Under the pieces are notes generated by a model. That model saw nothing but the letters and a program-made list of their open reading frames with translations, was not told where the DNA came from and did not search any database. Positions 47,434-56,470 of a DNA stretch of 64,000 nucleotides are shown here, piece after piece. Location of the stretch: contig NZ_CP078093.1 in NCBI RefSeq assembly GCF_019203185.1, forward strand, positions 2,267,058 through 2,331,057. The letters run 5' to 3'. Origin of the DNA: Crassaminicella indica (GTDB taxonomy: Bacteria > Bacillota > Clostridia > Peptostreptococcales > Thermotaleaceae). Each line of letters opens with the position of its first letter. The stretch's first letter is position 1. The position numbers and the translations under genes were made by a program.

Positions 47434-47790
47434 ATGAGTGCTACATTGGTGAATGAATTAGGAAATATTTTCATAGATCATGAGGTTTTAGCATTTATTG
47501 CAGGGACATCAGCTATGGAATGTTATGGATTAGTTGGAATGGCAAAAAAATCAACTGCTAGTGGTATTGCAGAGTTGTTAAAACGTGAAAATCAAAGTAA
47601 AGGTGTGAAAGTTCGTTCAGGAAATGATGGAGTTATTATAGATCTTTTTGTTATTGTAGAATTTGGAACAAGAATATCTGCAGTTGCACAAAACATTATT
47701 GATAAAGTAAAATATAATATTGAAATGATGACAGGCTTAAAAGTAAAACATGTAAATGTAAATATTCAAGGAGTTAGGGTTGAAAAGTAA
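47434..47790 (+). CDS. Asp23/Gls24 family envelope stress protein (YloU)
   Basis: A 118-residue protein with 'IFIDHEVLAFIAGTSAMECYGLVGMA' type N-terminus, 'GVKVRSGNDGVIIDLFVIVEFG' and 'VNVNIQGVRV', characteristic of Asp23/Gls24 (YloU). These are soluble proteins tethered at the envelope in some Firmicutes. AGGGAGG precedes ATG 47434. Precedes the DAK-type gene as in Bacillus yloU-yloV. Confidence 0.93.
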   Translation: MSATLVNELGNIFIDHEVLAFIAGTSAMECYGLVGMAKKSTASGIAELLKRENQSKGVKVRSGNDGVIIDLFVIVEFGTRISAVAQNIIDKVKYNIEMMTGLKVKHVNVNIQGVRVEK

Positions 47791-47807
47791 TTTGAGGAGG
47801 TACTATT

Positions 47808-49421
47808 TTGAAGATTAAGGCTATAGACGGATTATTATTGAAAAAAATGTTTATTCAAGGAGCAAATGTTCTTCAAACCAATAAGCATTTAGTAGATGAA
47901 TTAAATGTTTTTCCTGTTCCAGATGGAGATACAGGAACTAATATGTCTCTTACGATGAATAGTGCAGCAAAAGAAGCAAAGAATGTAAGCACAAATACTA
48001 TTGATAGTATTGTAGAGGCAATTGCTAATGGGTCGTTGATGGGAGCAAGAGGGAATTCAGGAGTAATTTTATCTCAAATATTTAGAGGATTTGCAAAGGC
48101 ATGTAAAGGAAAAGAAGTATTAAGCATTGCTGATTTAGCGTATGCTTTTAAGAGTGCTTCTGATACTGCTTATAAGGCGGTTATGAAGCCAATAGAAGGA
48201 ACTATATTAACAATTATTAGAAAAATTGGTGAAAAATCTATAGAATTATCAAAGAAGGAAATTTATATAGATGATTTTTTATATTCTCTTATAGAATATG
48301 GTGAACAAGTTTTAAATAAAACTCCTGAGATGTTAAAAACTTTAAAAGAAGCTGGTGTTGTTGATGCTGGTGGAAAAGGGCTTATTTTTATTTTTAATGG
48401 ATTTTACGAAGCGATAACAGGTAAGGAAGTAAGCATTGAAGAGCCTGTGATGCTTGAATTTGAAAAAGAAGCTACAAAAGCTTCAGAAGATATTACCTTT
48501 GGTTATTGTACAGAGTTTATAATAAAAGGTAGCAATATAGATATTGAAGAATTCAAAGGAAAAATTGGTACTTATGGAGATTGTATGTTGGTTGTAGGAG
48601 ATGAAAGCTTAGTTAAAGTGCATATTCATACAAATCATCCTGGAGTCATTTTAGAAAAAGGTCTAGCATTGGGACAGCTTACAAGTATAAAAATTGATAA
48701 TATGAGACAACAGCATCAGAACAAGGTTTTCGAAAATGATTCTGAAGTTCAACATGAGGAAATAAAAGATTTGGGAATGATTGCTGTTACTATGGGAGAA
48801 GGTCTAACAAATATATTTAAGGATTTAAATGTAGATGAAATCATCACAGGTGGACAAACTATGAATCCTAGTACAGAAGATATTAAAAAAGCTATAGATC
48901 GTATTAATGCGAAACATATTTTGATATTTCCAAACAATAGTAATATTATTTTGGCTGCTAATCAAGCAAAGGAATTAAGTGATAAAAATATTACTGTTAT
49001 TCCAACGAAAACAGTTCCTCAAGGAATTGCAGCAATATTAGCTTATAATCAAGAAGTGAGTTTGGAAGAAAATATAGAAAATATGATAGATGCATTAAAA
49101 AATGTTAAAACAGGACAAGTTACTTATTCTGTAAGAGATACACAATTCAATGATATTTCTATTAAAAAAGGAGATATTTTAGGAATTGTAGATGGAAAAA
49201 TTACTGTAGTAGGTAGTAATGTTGAGGAAGAAGCATATAAACTGCTAAAAGATATGATTACAGAGGATGATGAGATTCTTACTATTTTTTATGGAGATGA
49301 TCGTACACAAGAGCAAGCGCAAGCACTTGCTGAAAGAATTGAAGAAATATATGAAGATATTGATGTTGAAGTTTATTATGGAGGACAGCCTCTTTATTAT
49401 TATATATTTTCTCTTGAATAG
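47808..49421 (+). CDS. FakA/YloV-type DAK2 domain protein
   Basis: A 537-residue protein with an N-terminal DAK2 kinase domain (about 1-200; 'FPVPDGDTGTNMSLTM' near 34, 'GARGNSGVILSQIFRG' near 80) and a C-terminal DegV-like/DAK-phosphatase region. Related FakA proteins phosphorylate exogenous fatty acids bound to FakB. No fakB lies here, so the substrate is inferred. The start is TTG 47808 after AGGAGG. A perfect hairpin covers its stop codon. Confidence 0.88.
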   Translation: MKIKAIDGLLLKKMFIQGANVLQTNKHLVDELNVFPVPDGDTGTNMSLTMNSAAKEAKNVSTNTIDSIVEAIANGSLMGARGNSGVILSQIFRGFAKACKGKEVLSIADLAYAFKSASDTAYKAVMKPIEGTILTIIRKIGEKSIELSKKEIYIDDFLYSLIEYGEQVLNKTPEMLKTLKEAGVVDAGGKGLIFIFNGFYEAITGKEVSIEEPVMLEFEKEATKASEDITFGYCTEFIIKGSNIDIEEFKGKIGTYGDCMLVVGDESLVKVHIHTNHPGVILEKGLALGQLTSIKIDNMRQQHQNKVFENDSEVQHEEIKDLGMIAVTMGEGLTNIFKDLNVDEIITGGQTMNPSTEDIKKAIDRINAKHILIFPNNSNIILAANQAKELSDKNITVIPTKTVPQGIAAILAYNQEVSLEENIENMIDALKNVKTGQVTYSVRDTQFNDISIKKGDILGIVDGKITVVGSNVEEEAYKLLKDMITEDDEILTIFYGDDRTQEQAQALAERIEEIYEDIDVEVYYGGQPLYYYIFSLE

Positions 49422-49447
49422 GAAATGACTAGTGTCATTTCCTATTC
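49416..49447. repeat. Perfect 14-bp hairpin between DAK2 gene and recG
   Basis: GAATAGGAAATGAC (49416-49429), loop TAGT, and its exact complement (49434-49447). It spans the DAK2 stop codon and ends 6 nt before the recG ribosome site. There is no T-run, so it looks like a processing or translational-control hairpin or a weak terminator. Confidence 0.6.
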
Positions 49448-49466
49448 TTATCAGGAGGTTTATTGT

Positions 49467-51530
49467 ATGAATGAATTGAAAAAATCTGTTCAATTTATGA
49501 AAGGGGTAGGACCAAAAAAATCAAAATATCTAGAAAAAATAGGAATATATAGGATAGAGGATCTTTTATATACTTTTCCAAGAGAATATGAAGATAGAAG
49601 AAAGATAAAAAATATTATTGATGTCAAGAATGATGAAAAAATTACTATAAAGGCTGTTGTATGTGGAAATATAGAAGAAAAATCTATTCGAAAAGGATTA
49701 AAGATTTATACTGTTCCAGTAAAAGACCATACAGCAGTAGCTTATGTCATATTTTACAACTCTCCTTTTGTAAAGAAAATATTTAAAAGAGGGAATATGA
49801 TATATGTGTATGGCAAAGTAAAACGAGTATTTGGGCAAATACAAATATTACATCCAAATTATGAGTTTGTAAAAGAAAATGAGCAGAAAATTTTGAATGG
49901 AATTATTCCTATTTATAGTCTTACACATGGTCTTACGCAAAAAGATATACAACGTTTCAATATGAATGCACTTCATTTATATGAAAAAGGGATACATGAA
50001 TATCTTCCTTATGACACAATAAAAAGAAATAAATTGTGTAATATACAGTATGCTCTTAGAAATATTCATTTTCCAAATTCAGTAAAATCTTTAAAAGTTG
50101 CAAAATTTAGATTAGTTTTTGAAGAATTATTAATTTTACAGATCGGTTTATGGTTAATTAAGAATAAATTTGATAATAATAAAAAAGGTATTATCTTTAG
50201 AAAAAAATCACAAATAGATGTATTAATAAACTCTTTGCCTTTTCAGCTTACAAATGCTCAATTAAAGGTTTTAGAAGAAATAGAAATAGATATGGAAAGT
50301 GGAAAAGCTATGAATCGTCTTATTCAAGGAGATGTGGGTGCAGGAAAAACAATTATTGCATTTATTGCTTTGTATAAAGCTGTATTAAATGGATATCAAG
50401 GGGTATTAATGGCACCAACAGAGATTTTAGCTGAGCAGCATTTTCAAGCTGCAAAAGAATTGTTATCACCATTAGGAGTAAAAATTGATTTTTTATCTGG
50501 AAGCGTTAGGAAAAAGAAAAAAGAGGAAATATTAAAAAAATTAGCAGATGGAAATATAGATATCATTATAGGAACACATGCATTGATTGAAGAAAATGTT
50601 TGTTTTTATAAGCTTGGTCTTGTTATTACAGATGAACAGCATAGATTTGGTGTGAGGCAGAGGAGCATATTATCAAGTAAAGGAATAAATCCTCATGTGC
50701 TTGTTATGACAGCAACTCCTATTCCTAGGACACTTGCATTAATTCTTTATGGTGATTTAGATATATCTATTATGGATGAATTGCCTCCAGGAAGAAAAAA
50801 AATAAAGACTTATTGTATAGATGAAAAGAAAAGGGAAAAACTATATCATTTTGCGAGAAAAGAAATTGAACTAGGTAGACAAGTTTATGTTGTAGCACCA
50901 CTAGTTGAGGAATCAGAAAATATTGAGGCAAAATCAGTTCATGAATTATATATGGAATTAAAAAAACATTATTTAAAAGATTTTAAAGTAGGTTTATTGC
51001 ATGGAAAGATGAAGCCTTATGAAAAAGATGAAGTGATGCATCAATTTAAAAAAGGAGAAATCCAAGTTTTAGTAGCTACTACAGTAATAGAAGTAGGGGT
51101 AAATGTGCCTAATGCATCTGTTATGATCATAGAGAATAGTGAAAGATTTGGATTAGCTCAATTACACCAATTAAGAGGAAGAGTAGGTAGAGGTCAGTAT
51201 CAATCATATTGTATATTGATAAATTATAGTAAAAATCCTTTGTCAAAAGAAAGAATGAAAATTATGGAAGAAACGAATAACGGCTTTATTATTGCTGAAA
51301 AAGATTTAGAATTAAGAGGGCCAGGTGAATTTTTTGGTACAAAGCAGCATGGTCTTCCAGAGCTTAAAATTGCGAATTTGTTTAAACATATAAATATATT
51401 AAAGCAAGTACAAGATGAAGCACATATACTTATCAAGGAAGATCAAACCTTGTCATTAGAAAAAAATTTGACTTTAAAAAATAAAATCATTGATAAGTTT
51501 GGTGATAATATTAGACAAATATGTTTGTAA
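49467..51530 (+). CDS. recG: ATP-dependent DNA helicase RecG
   Basis: Branch-migrating helicase that reverses stalled forks. The 687-residue protein has the N-terminal wedge/OB domain (about 40-150) and helicase motifs 'QGDVGAGKT' (Walker A), 'DEQHRFG', 'MTATPIPRTL', 'TTVIEVGVNVP' and 'QLRGRVGR'. ATG 49467, eight bases after AGGAGG, is preferred to upstream in-frame codons. In Bacillus recG directly precedes fapR; here about 7 kb lies between. Confidence 0.97.
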   Translation: MNELKKSVQFMKGVGPKKSKYLEKIGIYRIEDLLYTFPREYEDRRKIKNIIDVKNDEKITIKAVVCGNIEEKSIRKGLKIYTVPVKDHTAVAYVIFYNSPFVKKIFKRGNMIYVYGKVKRVFGQIQILHPNYEFVKENEQKILNGIIPIYSLTHGLTQKDIQRFNMNALHLYEKGIHEYLPYDTIKRNKLCNIQYALRNIHFPNSVKSLKVAKFRLVFEELLILQIGLWLIKNKFDNNKKGIIFRKKSQIDVLINSLPFQLTNAQLKVLEEIEIDMESGKAMNRLIQGDVGAGKTIIAFIALYKAVLNGYQGVLMAPTEILAEQHFQAAKELLSPLGVKIDFLSGSVRKKKKEEILKKLADGNIDIIIGTHALIEENVCFYKLGLVITDEQHRFGVRQRSILSSKGINPHVLVMTATPIPRTLALILYGDLDISIMDELPPGRKKIKTYCIDEKKREKLYHFARKEIELGRQVYVVAPLVEESENIEAKSVHELYMELKKHYLKDFKVGLLHGKMKPYEKDEVMHQFKKGEIQVLVATTVIEVGVNVPNASVMIIENSERFGLAQLHQLRGRVGRGQYQSYCILINYSKNPLSKERMKIMEETNNGFIIAEKDLELRGPGEFFGTKQHGLPELKIANLFKHINILKQVQDEAHILIKEDQTLSLEKNLTLKNKIIDKFGDNIRQICL

Positions 51531-51637
51531 TGTAATAATGATTTCCATTCTGTTACACCTCCACTAAAATATACTAGATATAATTTGCTTTAGATTGGTT
51601 AAATTAATATTACAAAGGAAAAGGGAGGTGAAAAAGA

Positions 51638-51841
51638 ATGGCAACTAACAATACAAAAGTAGTTCCTGAAGCAAAAGCTGCATTAAATCAAATGAAATAT
51701 GAAATTGCTAACGAATTAGGACTTAGCAACTATCAAGGAATGGATAAAGGAAATTTAACAGCTAGACAAAATGGTTATGTAGGTGGATACATGACTAAGA
51801 GATTAGTTGAAATGGCTGAAAGACAAATGTCTGGTAAGTAA
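51638..51841 (+). CDS. Alpha/beta-type small acid-soluble spore protein
   Basis: A 67-residue SASP that coats and protects spore DNA. It has the GPR protease site region 'MKYEIANELGL' near 20-30 and the second conserved helix 'GNLTARQNGYVGGYMTKRLVEMAE' type sequence. AGGGAGGTG precedes ATG 51638. It should be made in the forespore under sigma-G; I could not identify a convincing sigma-G promoter upstream. Followed by a strong terminator. Confidence 0.97.
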   Translation: MATNNTKVVPEAKAALNQMKYEIANELGLSNYQGMDKGNLTARQNGYVGGYMTKRLVEMAERQMSGK

Positions 51842-51853
51842 AAATAGAGTTAT

Positions 51854-51895
51854 AAATAATAAAGAAGAGATATTTTATCTCTTCTTTATTATTTA
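51854..51895. terminator. Terminator after SASP gene
   Basis: An 18-bp perfect stem (51854-51871 with 51877-51894), A-rich on the left and T-rich on the right. Confidence 0.93.
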
Positions 51896-51915
51896 TAATT
51901 GAAAGAAAATATAAA

Positions 51916-51970
51916 AATACTGGTGAAAATCACCAGTATTGGGAGAGGAGAAATGAAGGAAGAGCTCTAA
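51916..51970 (+). other. Hairpin followed by a five-codon open frame with ribosome site
   Basis: AATACTGGTGA (51916-51926) and TCACCAGTATT (51930-51940) form an 11-bp hairpin with an AAA loop. Four bases later come AGAGGAG and ATG-AAG-GAA-GAG-CTC-TAA (51953-51970). It precedes rsmD by about 140 nt. It may be a leader peptide, a remnant gene start, or chance. The rest of the gap to rsmD shows only a possible TTGTTT-N17-TAAAAT promoter (52058-52086). Confidence 0.35.
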
Positions 51971-52113
51971 GGGGAATTTTATTTTTATGTGCTCATATAT
52001 AGTATGACTAAAGGAAATGGCTATTATACATGCTGATTTTAAATTTTTATAAGATGTTTGTTTGTCATTTACTTATGTGCTAAAATATATTTATTGAAAG
52101 GAGAGAACAATAA

Positions 52114-52668
52114 GTGAGGGTAATTGCAGGTATATCAAGGGGTATGAAATTAAAATCTCCAAAAGGTTTAAATACAAGACCGACTACTGATAGAGTAAAG
52201 GAAGCTATTTTTAGTATGATTAATCCATATATTATAGATAGTGTTGTTTTAGATCTTTTTTCAGGCACTGGAAGTATTGGGATTGAAGCTCTCAGTAGAG
52301 GTGCAGAAAAGGCATACTTTGTAGATAATAATAAAAATAGCATTCATGTAATAAAAGAAAATATAGCATATACAAAATTTAGTGAAAAAAGTACAGTTCT
52401 TTTTTGCGATGCTCAGAAGGCTATAAAAGAATTGTGTTTAGGAGCAAATAAAATTGATATTATATTTATGGATCCACCGTATCTAAAAAATTTAATTCTA
52501 CCGACTATTAATAAAATAGAAGCACAAGGAATATTAAATGATGATGGGATTATTGTTGTTGAACATGATATAAAAGATTCTTTGCCCAAAGAGATAGGAA
52601 AATTTATAAAAATAAAAGAAAAAAAGTATGGGAATACATTAATAACAATTTATTCAGAGGAGGCATAA
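52114..52668 (+). CDS. rsmD: 16S rRNA (guanine-966-N2)-methyltransferase RsmD
   Basis: A 184-residue methyltransferase with N-terminal 'RVIAGISRGMKLKSP', SAM motif 'VLDLFSGTGSIGIEALSRG' near 42-60 and catalytic 'FMDPPY' near 125. The start is GTG 52114 with AAAGGAGAG upstream. It lies 3 nt before coaD, the common pairing in Firmicutes. Confidence 0.95.
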   Translation: MRVIAGISRGMKLKSPKGLNTRPTTDRVKEAIFSMINPYIIDSVVLDLFSGTGSIGIEALSRGAEKAYFVDNNKNSIHVIKENIAYTKFSEKSTVLFCDAQKAIKELCLGANKIDIIFMDPPYLKNLILPTINKIEAQGILNDDGIIVVEHDIKDSLPKEIGKFIKIKEKKYGNTLITIYSEEA

Positions 52669-52671
52669 ACA

Positions 52672-53148
52672 ATGAAAATAGCAGTATGTCCTGGAAGCTT
52701 TGATCCAGTTACAAATGGACACTTAGATATTATTAAAAGAACTTCAAAGTTGGTAGATAAGGTGATTGTAGCAGTTCTTTATAATTCAGGTAAAACTCCA
52801 CTTTTTACTGTTGAGGAAAGATTAGAATTATTAAGGGAGGTTACAAAGGACATACCTAATGTGGAAATAGATTGCTTTTCAGGATTGCTAGTTAATTATG
52901 TGAAGCAAAAAAATATTAATGTAATAGTAAAAGGATTAAGAGCTATATCTGATTTTGAGTATGAGCTACAAATGGCATTGACAAACAAAAAGCTTAATCC
53001 TGAGCTTGAGACAATGTTTATGATGACTAGTGGTGAATATTCATATCTTAGTTCAAGTATTGTAAAAGAGGTATGCAAATTTCACGGATGTATAGATGGA
53101 TTAGTTCCTGAGGTAGTAAAAAAAGCTTTGTATAAGAAATTTAAATAA
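52672..53148 (+). CDS. coaD: Phosphopantetheine adenylyltransferase
   Basis: Penultimate step of coenzyme A synthesis: joins 4'-phosphopantetheine and ATP. The 158-residue nucleotidyltransferase has '[16 protein letters not shown]' with the T/HxGH-type NGH at 15-17, '[12 protein letters not shown]' near 88 and 'SSSIVKEV' near 128. GAGGAGG lies in the end of rsmD. Confidence 0.97.
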   Translation: MKIAVCPGSFDPVTNGHLDIIKRTSKLVDKVIVAVLYNSGKTPLFTVEERLELLREVTKDIPNVEIDCFSGLLVNYVKQKNINVIVKGLRAISDFEYELQMALTNKKLNPELETMFMMTSGEYSYLSSSIVKEVCKFHGCIDGLVPEVVKKALYKKFK

Positions 53149-53168
53149 GTTAGAAGGGGAGGATGTCA

Positions 53169-53618
53169 ATGAATGCATTGCGTCTGTTGGATGAGTTAGA
53201 AGATATTATTGAAAGTAGCTCTTCTATACCATTTGCAGGTAAGACCTTTATAGATAAAGAAGAAATTCTTGATATTATTAAAGATATAAGGATTCAGTTA
53301 CCAGATGAGGTAAAGCAAGCACAATGGATAAAGGAAGAAAGACAAAGAATACTTATAGAGGCTCAAAAGGAAGCAGATTCTATTATGGAGGATGCAAAGC
53401 TACATATTGAAGAAATGGTGGAAAAAGATGAAATTACGAAAATGGCACATAAGAGGGCAGAGGAGATTATATCTCAGGCGCAAAATAATGCAAAAGAAAT
53501 TCGTATCGGAGCAAGACAGTATATTGATGAATTATTAGGTGGTGTAGAGAAAAATCTTCAAAAAATAATAGACACAATAAAGGATAATAGAAATGAACTT
53601 AAGGGAATGAAGGGTTAA
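53169..53618 (+). CDS. Coiled-coil protein of unknown function (DivIVA/ATPase-E-like)
   Basis: A 149-residue, almost wholly helical protein. The N-terminal part (about 1-55) includes 'LLDELEDIIESSSSIPFAGK' type sequence; from about 55 a charged coiled coil runs to the end with 'EEIISQAQNNAKEI'. Such proteins follow coaD in many Clostridia and are auto-annotated as ATPase, but no P-loop is present. It resembles DivIVA or V-type ATPase stalk coils only in composition. I choose ATG 53169, six bases after AGGGGAGG, over ATG 53163. Function unknown. Confidence 0.8.
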   Translation: MNALRLLDELEDIIESSSSIPFAGKTFIDKEEILDIIKDIRIQLPDEVKQAQWIKEERQRILIEAQKEADSIMEDAKLHIEEMVEKDEITKMAHKRAEEIISQAQNNAKEIRIGARQYIDELLGGVEKNLQKIIDTIKDNRNELKGMKG

Positions 53619-53635
53619 AGCCCTTCATTTTTTTG
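53604..53635. terminator. Bidirectional terminator between converging genes
   Basis: AATGAAGGG (53606-53614) pairs with CCCTTCATT (53621-53629), followed by T5; A-rich on the minus-strand exit. Both converging stop codons fall in the loop. Confidence 0.85.
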
Positions 53636-54919
53636 GAAAGAAAAAAATATACGGCTGATCAAAAAAAATATTTGTAATAATATTGAAAGTACAATGACTA
53701 ATATAGTGATACTTATAAATAGTTTAGATGAAAATAAGATTTTAGAAGTCCATGTAGGATTTAGTATTGTTGTTGAATTTTGCAAAAAAACGGGAATATT
53801 GATATGTTTAAAAGCTGTATGGGTTATAGGAACTGTAATAAAAACGAACATACTAGAAAATAGAGCGTGTAAAAACTTTGAAAAAATATAAGTACCTGTA
53901 TTTAAGTCGGTTTTACCTATCAAACTAGCTGCCTGAGCATGAATAGAAAAGCCGCTCCAAGAAATGATCATGGTAGTGAATAAAGCTTGTTGGATAAAAG
54001 AAATATCTTTTATTTCAGATAATAGTTTACAGCCCATGGTCATTTCAAAAACTCCACTTACAACGGCTTCACAGGTACTTTTTTTTAGATCAAAAAAGAA
54101 TAACCAGTCTTTCATAAAACATGAAATGGCTTGAATGAAACCTATAATTGTTAAAAGACGGATAATGACTGAAAAAAGAATAATAAAGCCTCCAACAACA
54201 AGAAGTGTTTCTACAGAATTTTTTACAGCAGAGCCTAATAGCTCACCAAAGCTTTTACTACTATCTTTCATAGCTTCAAATAATCCTTTAAAAGCTCTTT
54301 TGATATAATTATTTTTTACTTTATAATAAATTTTATATTGATTTTTTAATTTATAAAATCTAAATAGAATACCTACTGTAATGGCACCTAAATAATGAGC
54401 AAGAGCAATGCTTGTTCCTAATTGTGTATTATGAAACATGCCAATAGCAACAGCCCCAATCATAAATAAAGGACCTGACGTGCTACAAAAGGACATAAGT
54501 CTTTGTGCTTCTATTTTAGAAAAAAGCTTTTTGTTTCTAAATTGTGAAATTAATTTAATACCCATTGGATATCCTGATGTTATGCTCATAGCTAATATAA
54601 AAGAACCTTCTCCAGGAACATTAAAAATAGGTCTTATTATAGGCTCTAATAGTATACCAATAAAGTTTACTACACCTAAACTAATAAGCAGCTCTGCGCC
54701 AATGAAAAAGGGAAGGAGTGCAGGAAAAACGACATTAAACCATGTATCAACACCTAGTTTTGCAGCATCAAAGGCTGCATCAGGGAATTTTATGATGTTT
54801 ATGACTAAAAAGCAGGTAATAAAAATCAAAAGTAGATGTTTGATTTTAGGATAAATAGAATTTTTCTTAAATTTATAAAGTATTAAAAATAGCGTTAATC
54901 CAAAAATAAATAAAATCAT
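53615..54919 (-). CDS. ylbJ: Sporulation integral membrane protein YlbJ
   Basis: A 434-residue polytopic protein with about eight to ten helices and two nucleoside-recognition (Gate) type repeats ('GAELLISLGVVNFIG', 'SGYPMGIKLISQFR', and near the C-terminus 'SWSGFSIHAQAASLIG'). YlbJ is a sigma-E gene product needed for spore cortex formation in Bacillus. AGGAGG lies upstream on the minus strand. Its 3' end overlaps the convergent coiled-coil gene by 4 nt. Confidence 0.92.
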   Translation of the reverse strand: MILFIFGLTLFLILYKFKKNSIYPKIKHLLLIFITCFLVINIIKFPDAAFDAAKLGVDTWFNVVFPALLPFFIGAELLISLGVVNFIGILLEPIIRPIFNVPGEGSFILAMSITSGYPMGIKLISQFRNKKLFSKIEAQRLMSFCSTSGPLFMIGAVAIGMFHNTQLGTSIALAHYLGAITVGILFRFYKLKNQYKIYYKVKNNYIKRAFKGLFEAMKDSSKSFGELLGSAVKNSVETLLVVGGFIILFSVIIRLLTIIGFIQAISCFMKDWLFFFDLKKSTCEAVVSGVFEMTMGCKLLSEIKDISFIQQALFTTMIISWSGFSIHAQAASLIGKTDLNTGTYIFSKFLHALFSSMFVFITVPITHTAFKHINIPVFLQNSTTILNPTWTSKILFSSKLFISITILVIVLSILLQIFFLISRIFFSFQKNEGL

Positions 54920-54964
54920 ATTATTCCTCCTAAAAAAGAAATCTATATAATATATATTATTGAA

Positions 54965-54998
54965 TAAAAAAAATAGTACTTAAATTATATTAAGTACC
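54965..54998 (-). terminator. Terminator of tmcAL (minus strand)
   Basis: Read on the minus strand: GTACTTAA (54990-54997) pairs with TTAAGTAC (54976-54983), then an 8-nt T-run with one interruption. It lies between tmcAL and ylbJ, so the two minus-strand genes are probably separate transcripts. Confidence 0.75.
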
Positions 54999-55006
54999 CA
55001 AGGAGG

Positions 55007-56245
55007 CTATAAAAAAGAATAAGGTTTGTTATAATAATCAGATCCCCCAATTCTATGCTGTTCATTAGGATATGCCAAACTGTAAATATCTGAAGCTAAA
55101 ATATCAAAGCTAAGCATTTCTTTAGCAATAGGATGCTTTAGTATTTGTTTATTAATATTTGTTAGTATTGGTATTTGTGATGTTTTTTTTAATCTTTTTA
55201 GTATTTCTGTCCCTTTTGATGAAAAAGCAAGTATACGAGCATATTGTGAACCTCCGACTTTGTTGTAATTTTGTATGTGCTGGTTGGTTATTCCTAATAA
55301 TGTATGTATAAAGATTCGTTGAAGCCTTGTATAAGTATATCTTTTTGTTTTTAACATTTGAATAAGACTTTGTAAATTTATTGCATTTAGTGAGGTTGCT
55401 TTTATCCTATTCTCGAGTCCTTCATTTACATCGAAAACTTTTCTTAGCTCTAGCTTTGATACTGTTCGTAGTTTATATAAAATCATTTTTTCAAAATGAT
55501 TATAATCAATAGGTGCAAATCCATTCTTGATGCTTTTTACAAACACTTCAAAGCTGTTTTTAGGGATAACTTTTTTTAACTGATATACATCATAATTTTT
55601 TTTAGTAAGAAAGGTTCTTATAGCTGTAGCACTACAGATATTACTATTAATGTCAGTTTCGTTATAATGAGCTTTAATCCTAGTAATGGTAGATGGATTT
55701 ATTTTACTGTTACATTTTATTAAAGCTTTAATATATTCAATTGCAAGAATGTTATTGGGAGAATGTAGTACTTCCTCTAAACTTTGATCAAGACAATATT
55801 TTCCTAATGCTTTTTCACGAGCATGTGGAAAAGAGATTCCTTTTGATAAAAATTCTTTTAAGTAGTTTTTATATAATGCGGGTTCATCTGATAAAATTTT
55901 AGAAATCTTTTTCAATTTATGAATATCGCCGATTTCACTCCCAAAGCTAATTGTATCAATTATTCCTAGACTGTTTAATAAAGATATGCCGCCATATGCA
56001 AAAAGTTCTGCGCTGTTGCATGCATAAACAACTGGTAGTTCAATTACTAGGTCAACACCTTCTTTTACAGCCATTTCAGCTCTTATCCATTTATTTGTTA
56101 GAGCAGGTACACCTCTTTGCAAAAAATTACCACTCATTACTGCTACTGTATGGGTTGCGCCTACCTTTTTTATGGATTTTTTAAGATGATATTTGTGACC
56201 GTTGTGAAATGGATTGTATTCTGTTATAAAACCAAGAACCTTCAT
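55007..56245 (-). CDS. tmcAL: tRNA(Met) cytidine acetate ligase TmcAL (YlbM)
   Basis: Forms N4-acetylcytidine at the wobble position of elongator tRNA-Met using acetate and ATP. The 412-residue nucleotidyltransferase-like protein begins 'VLGFITEYNPFHNGHKYHL', with the HxGH site at about 14-18, and has 'SGNFLQRGVPA' and 'ADLVIELP'-type segments ('GVDLVIELPVVYACNSAE'). GGAGG lies upstream on the minus strand. It is divergent from ackA, whose product controls the acetate pool; a functional tie is inference. Confidence 0.94.
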   Translation of the reverse strand: MKVLGFITEYNPFHNGHKYHLKKSIKKVGATHTVAVMSGNFLQRGVPALTNKWIRAEMAVKEGVDLVIELPVVYACNSAELFAYGGISLLNSLGIIDTISFGSEIGDIHKLKKISKILSDEPALYKNYLKEFLSKGISFPHAREKALGKYCLDQSLEEVLHSPNNILAIEYIKALIKCNSKINPSTITRIKAHYNETDINSNICSATAIRTFLTKKNYDVYQLKKVIPKNSFEVFVKSIKNGFAPIDYNHFEKMILYKLRTVSKLELRKVFDVNEGLENRIKATSLNAINLQSLIQMLKTKRYTYTRLQRIFIHTLLGITNQHIQNYNKVGGSQYARILAFSSKGTEILKRLKKTSQIPILTNINKQILKHPIAKEMLSFDILASDIYSLAYPNEQHRIGGSDYYNKPYSFL

Positions 56246-56340
56246 AATCTAATCCTCCAAATAAAATAATAAGATTAATTATAATATTACTAAATTTGAC
56301 TAATAATATCAAAAAATAATACAAATATTAAGTTTGATAC

Positions 56341-56368
56341 TTGAAAAAATTCTATAGTACATTATAAT
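56341..56368 (+). promoter_or_regulatory. Sigma-A promoter of ackA
   Basis: TTGAAA (56341-56346), 16-nt spacer, TATAAT (56363-56368). The leader of about 95 nt holds AAAAAAGTC (56403-56411) and GACTTTTTT (56436-56444), which could form a hairpin with a 24-nt loop. Confidence 0.72.
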
Positions 56369-56470
56369 AGAGTTGGTAAAAAGGAAATTTTGTTAATATT
56401 TCAAAAAAGTCAATTCTGAAAATTATCTAAAGAAAGACTTTTTTATCAAATAGACTAAGGAGGACAAAAA

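Noticed and set aside
51531-51637. Possible sigma-G promoter before the SASP gene (TATACTA at 51570-51576, AATATTA at 51606-51612)
   Set aside because: Neither has an acceptable -35 at the required 17-18 nt spacing, so I do not annotate it although sigma-G control is expected.
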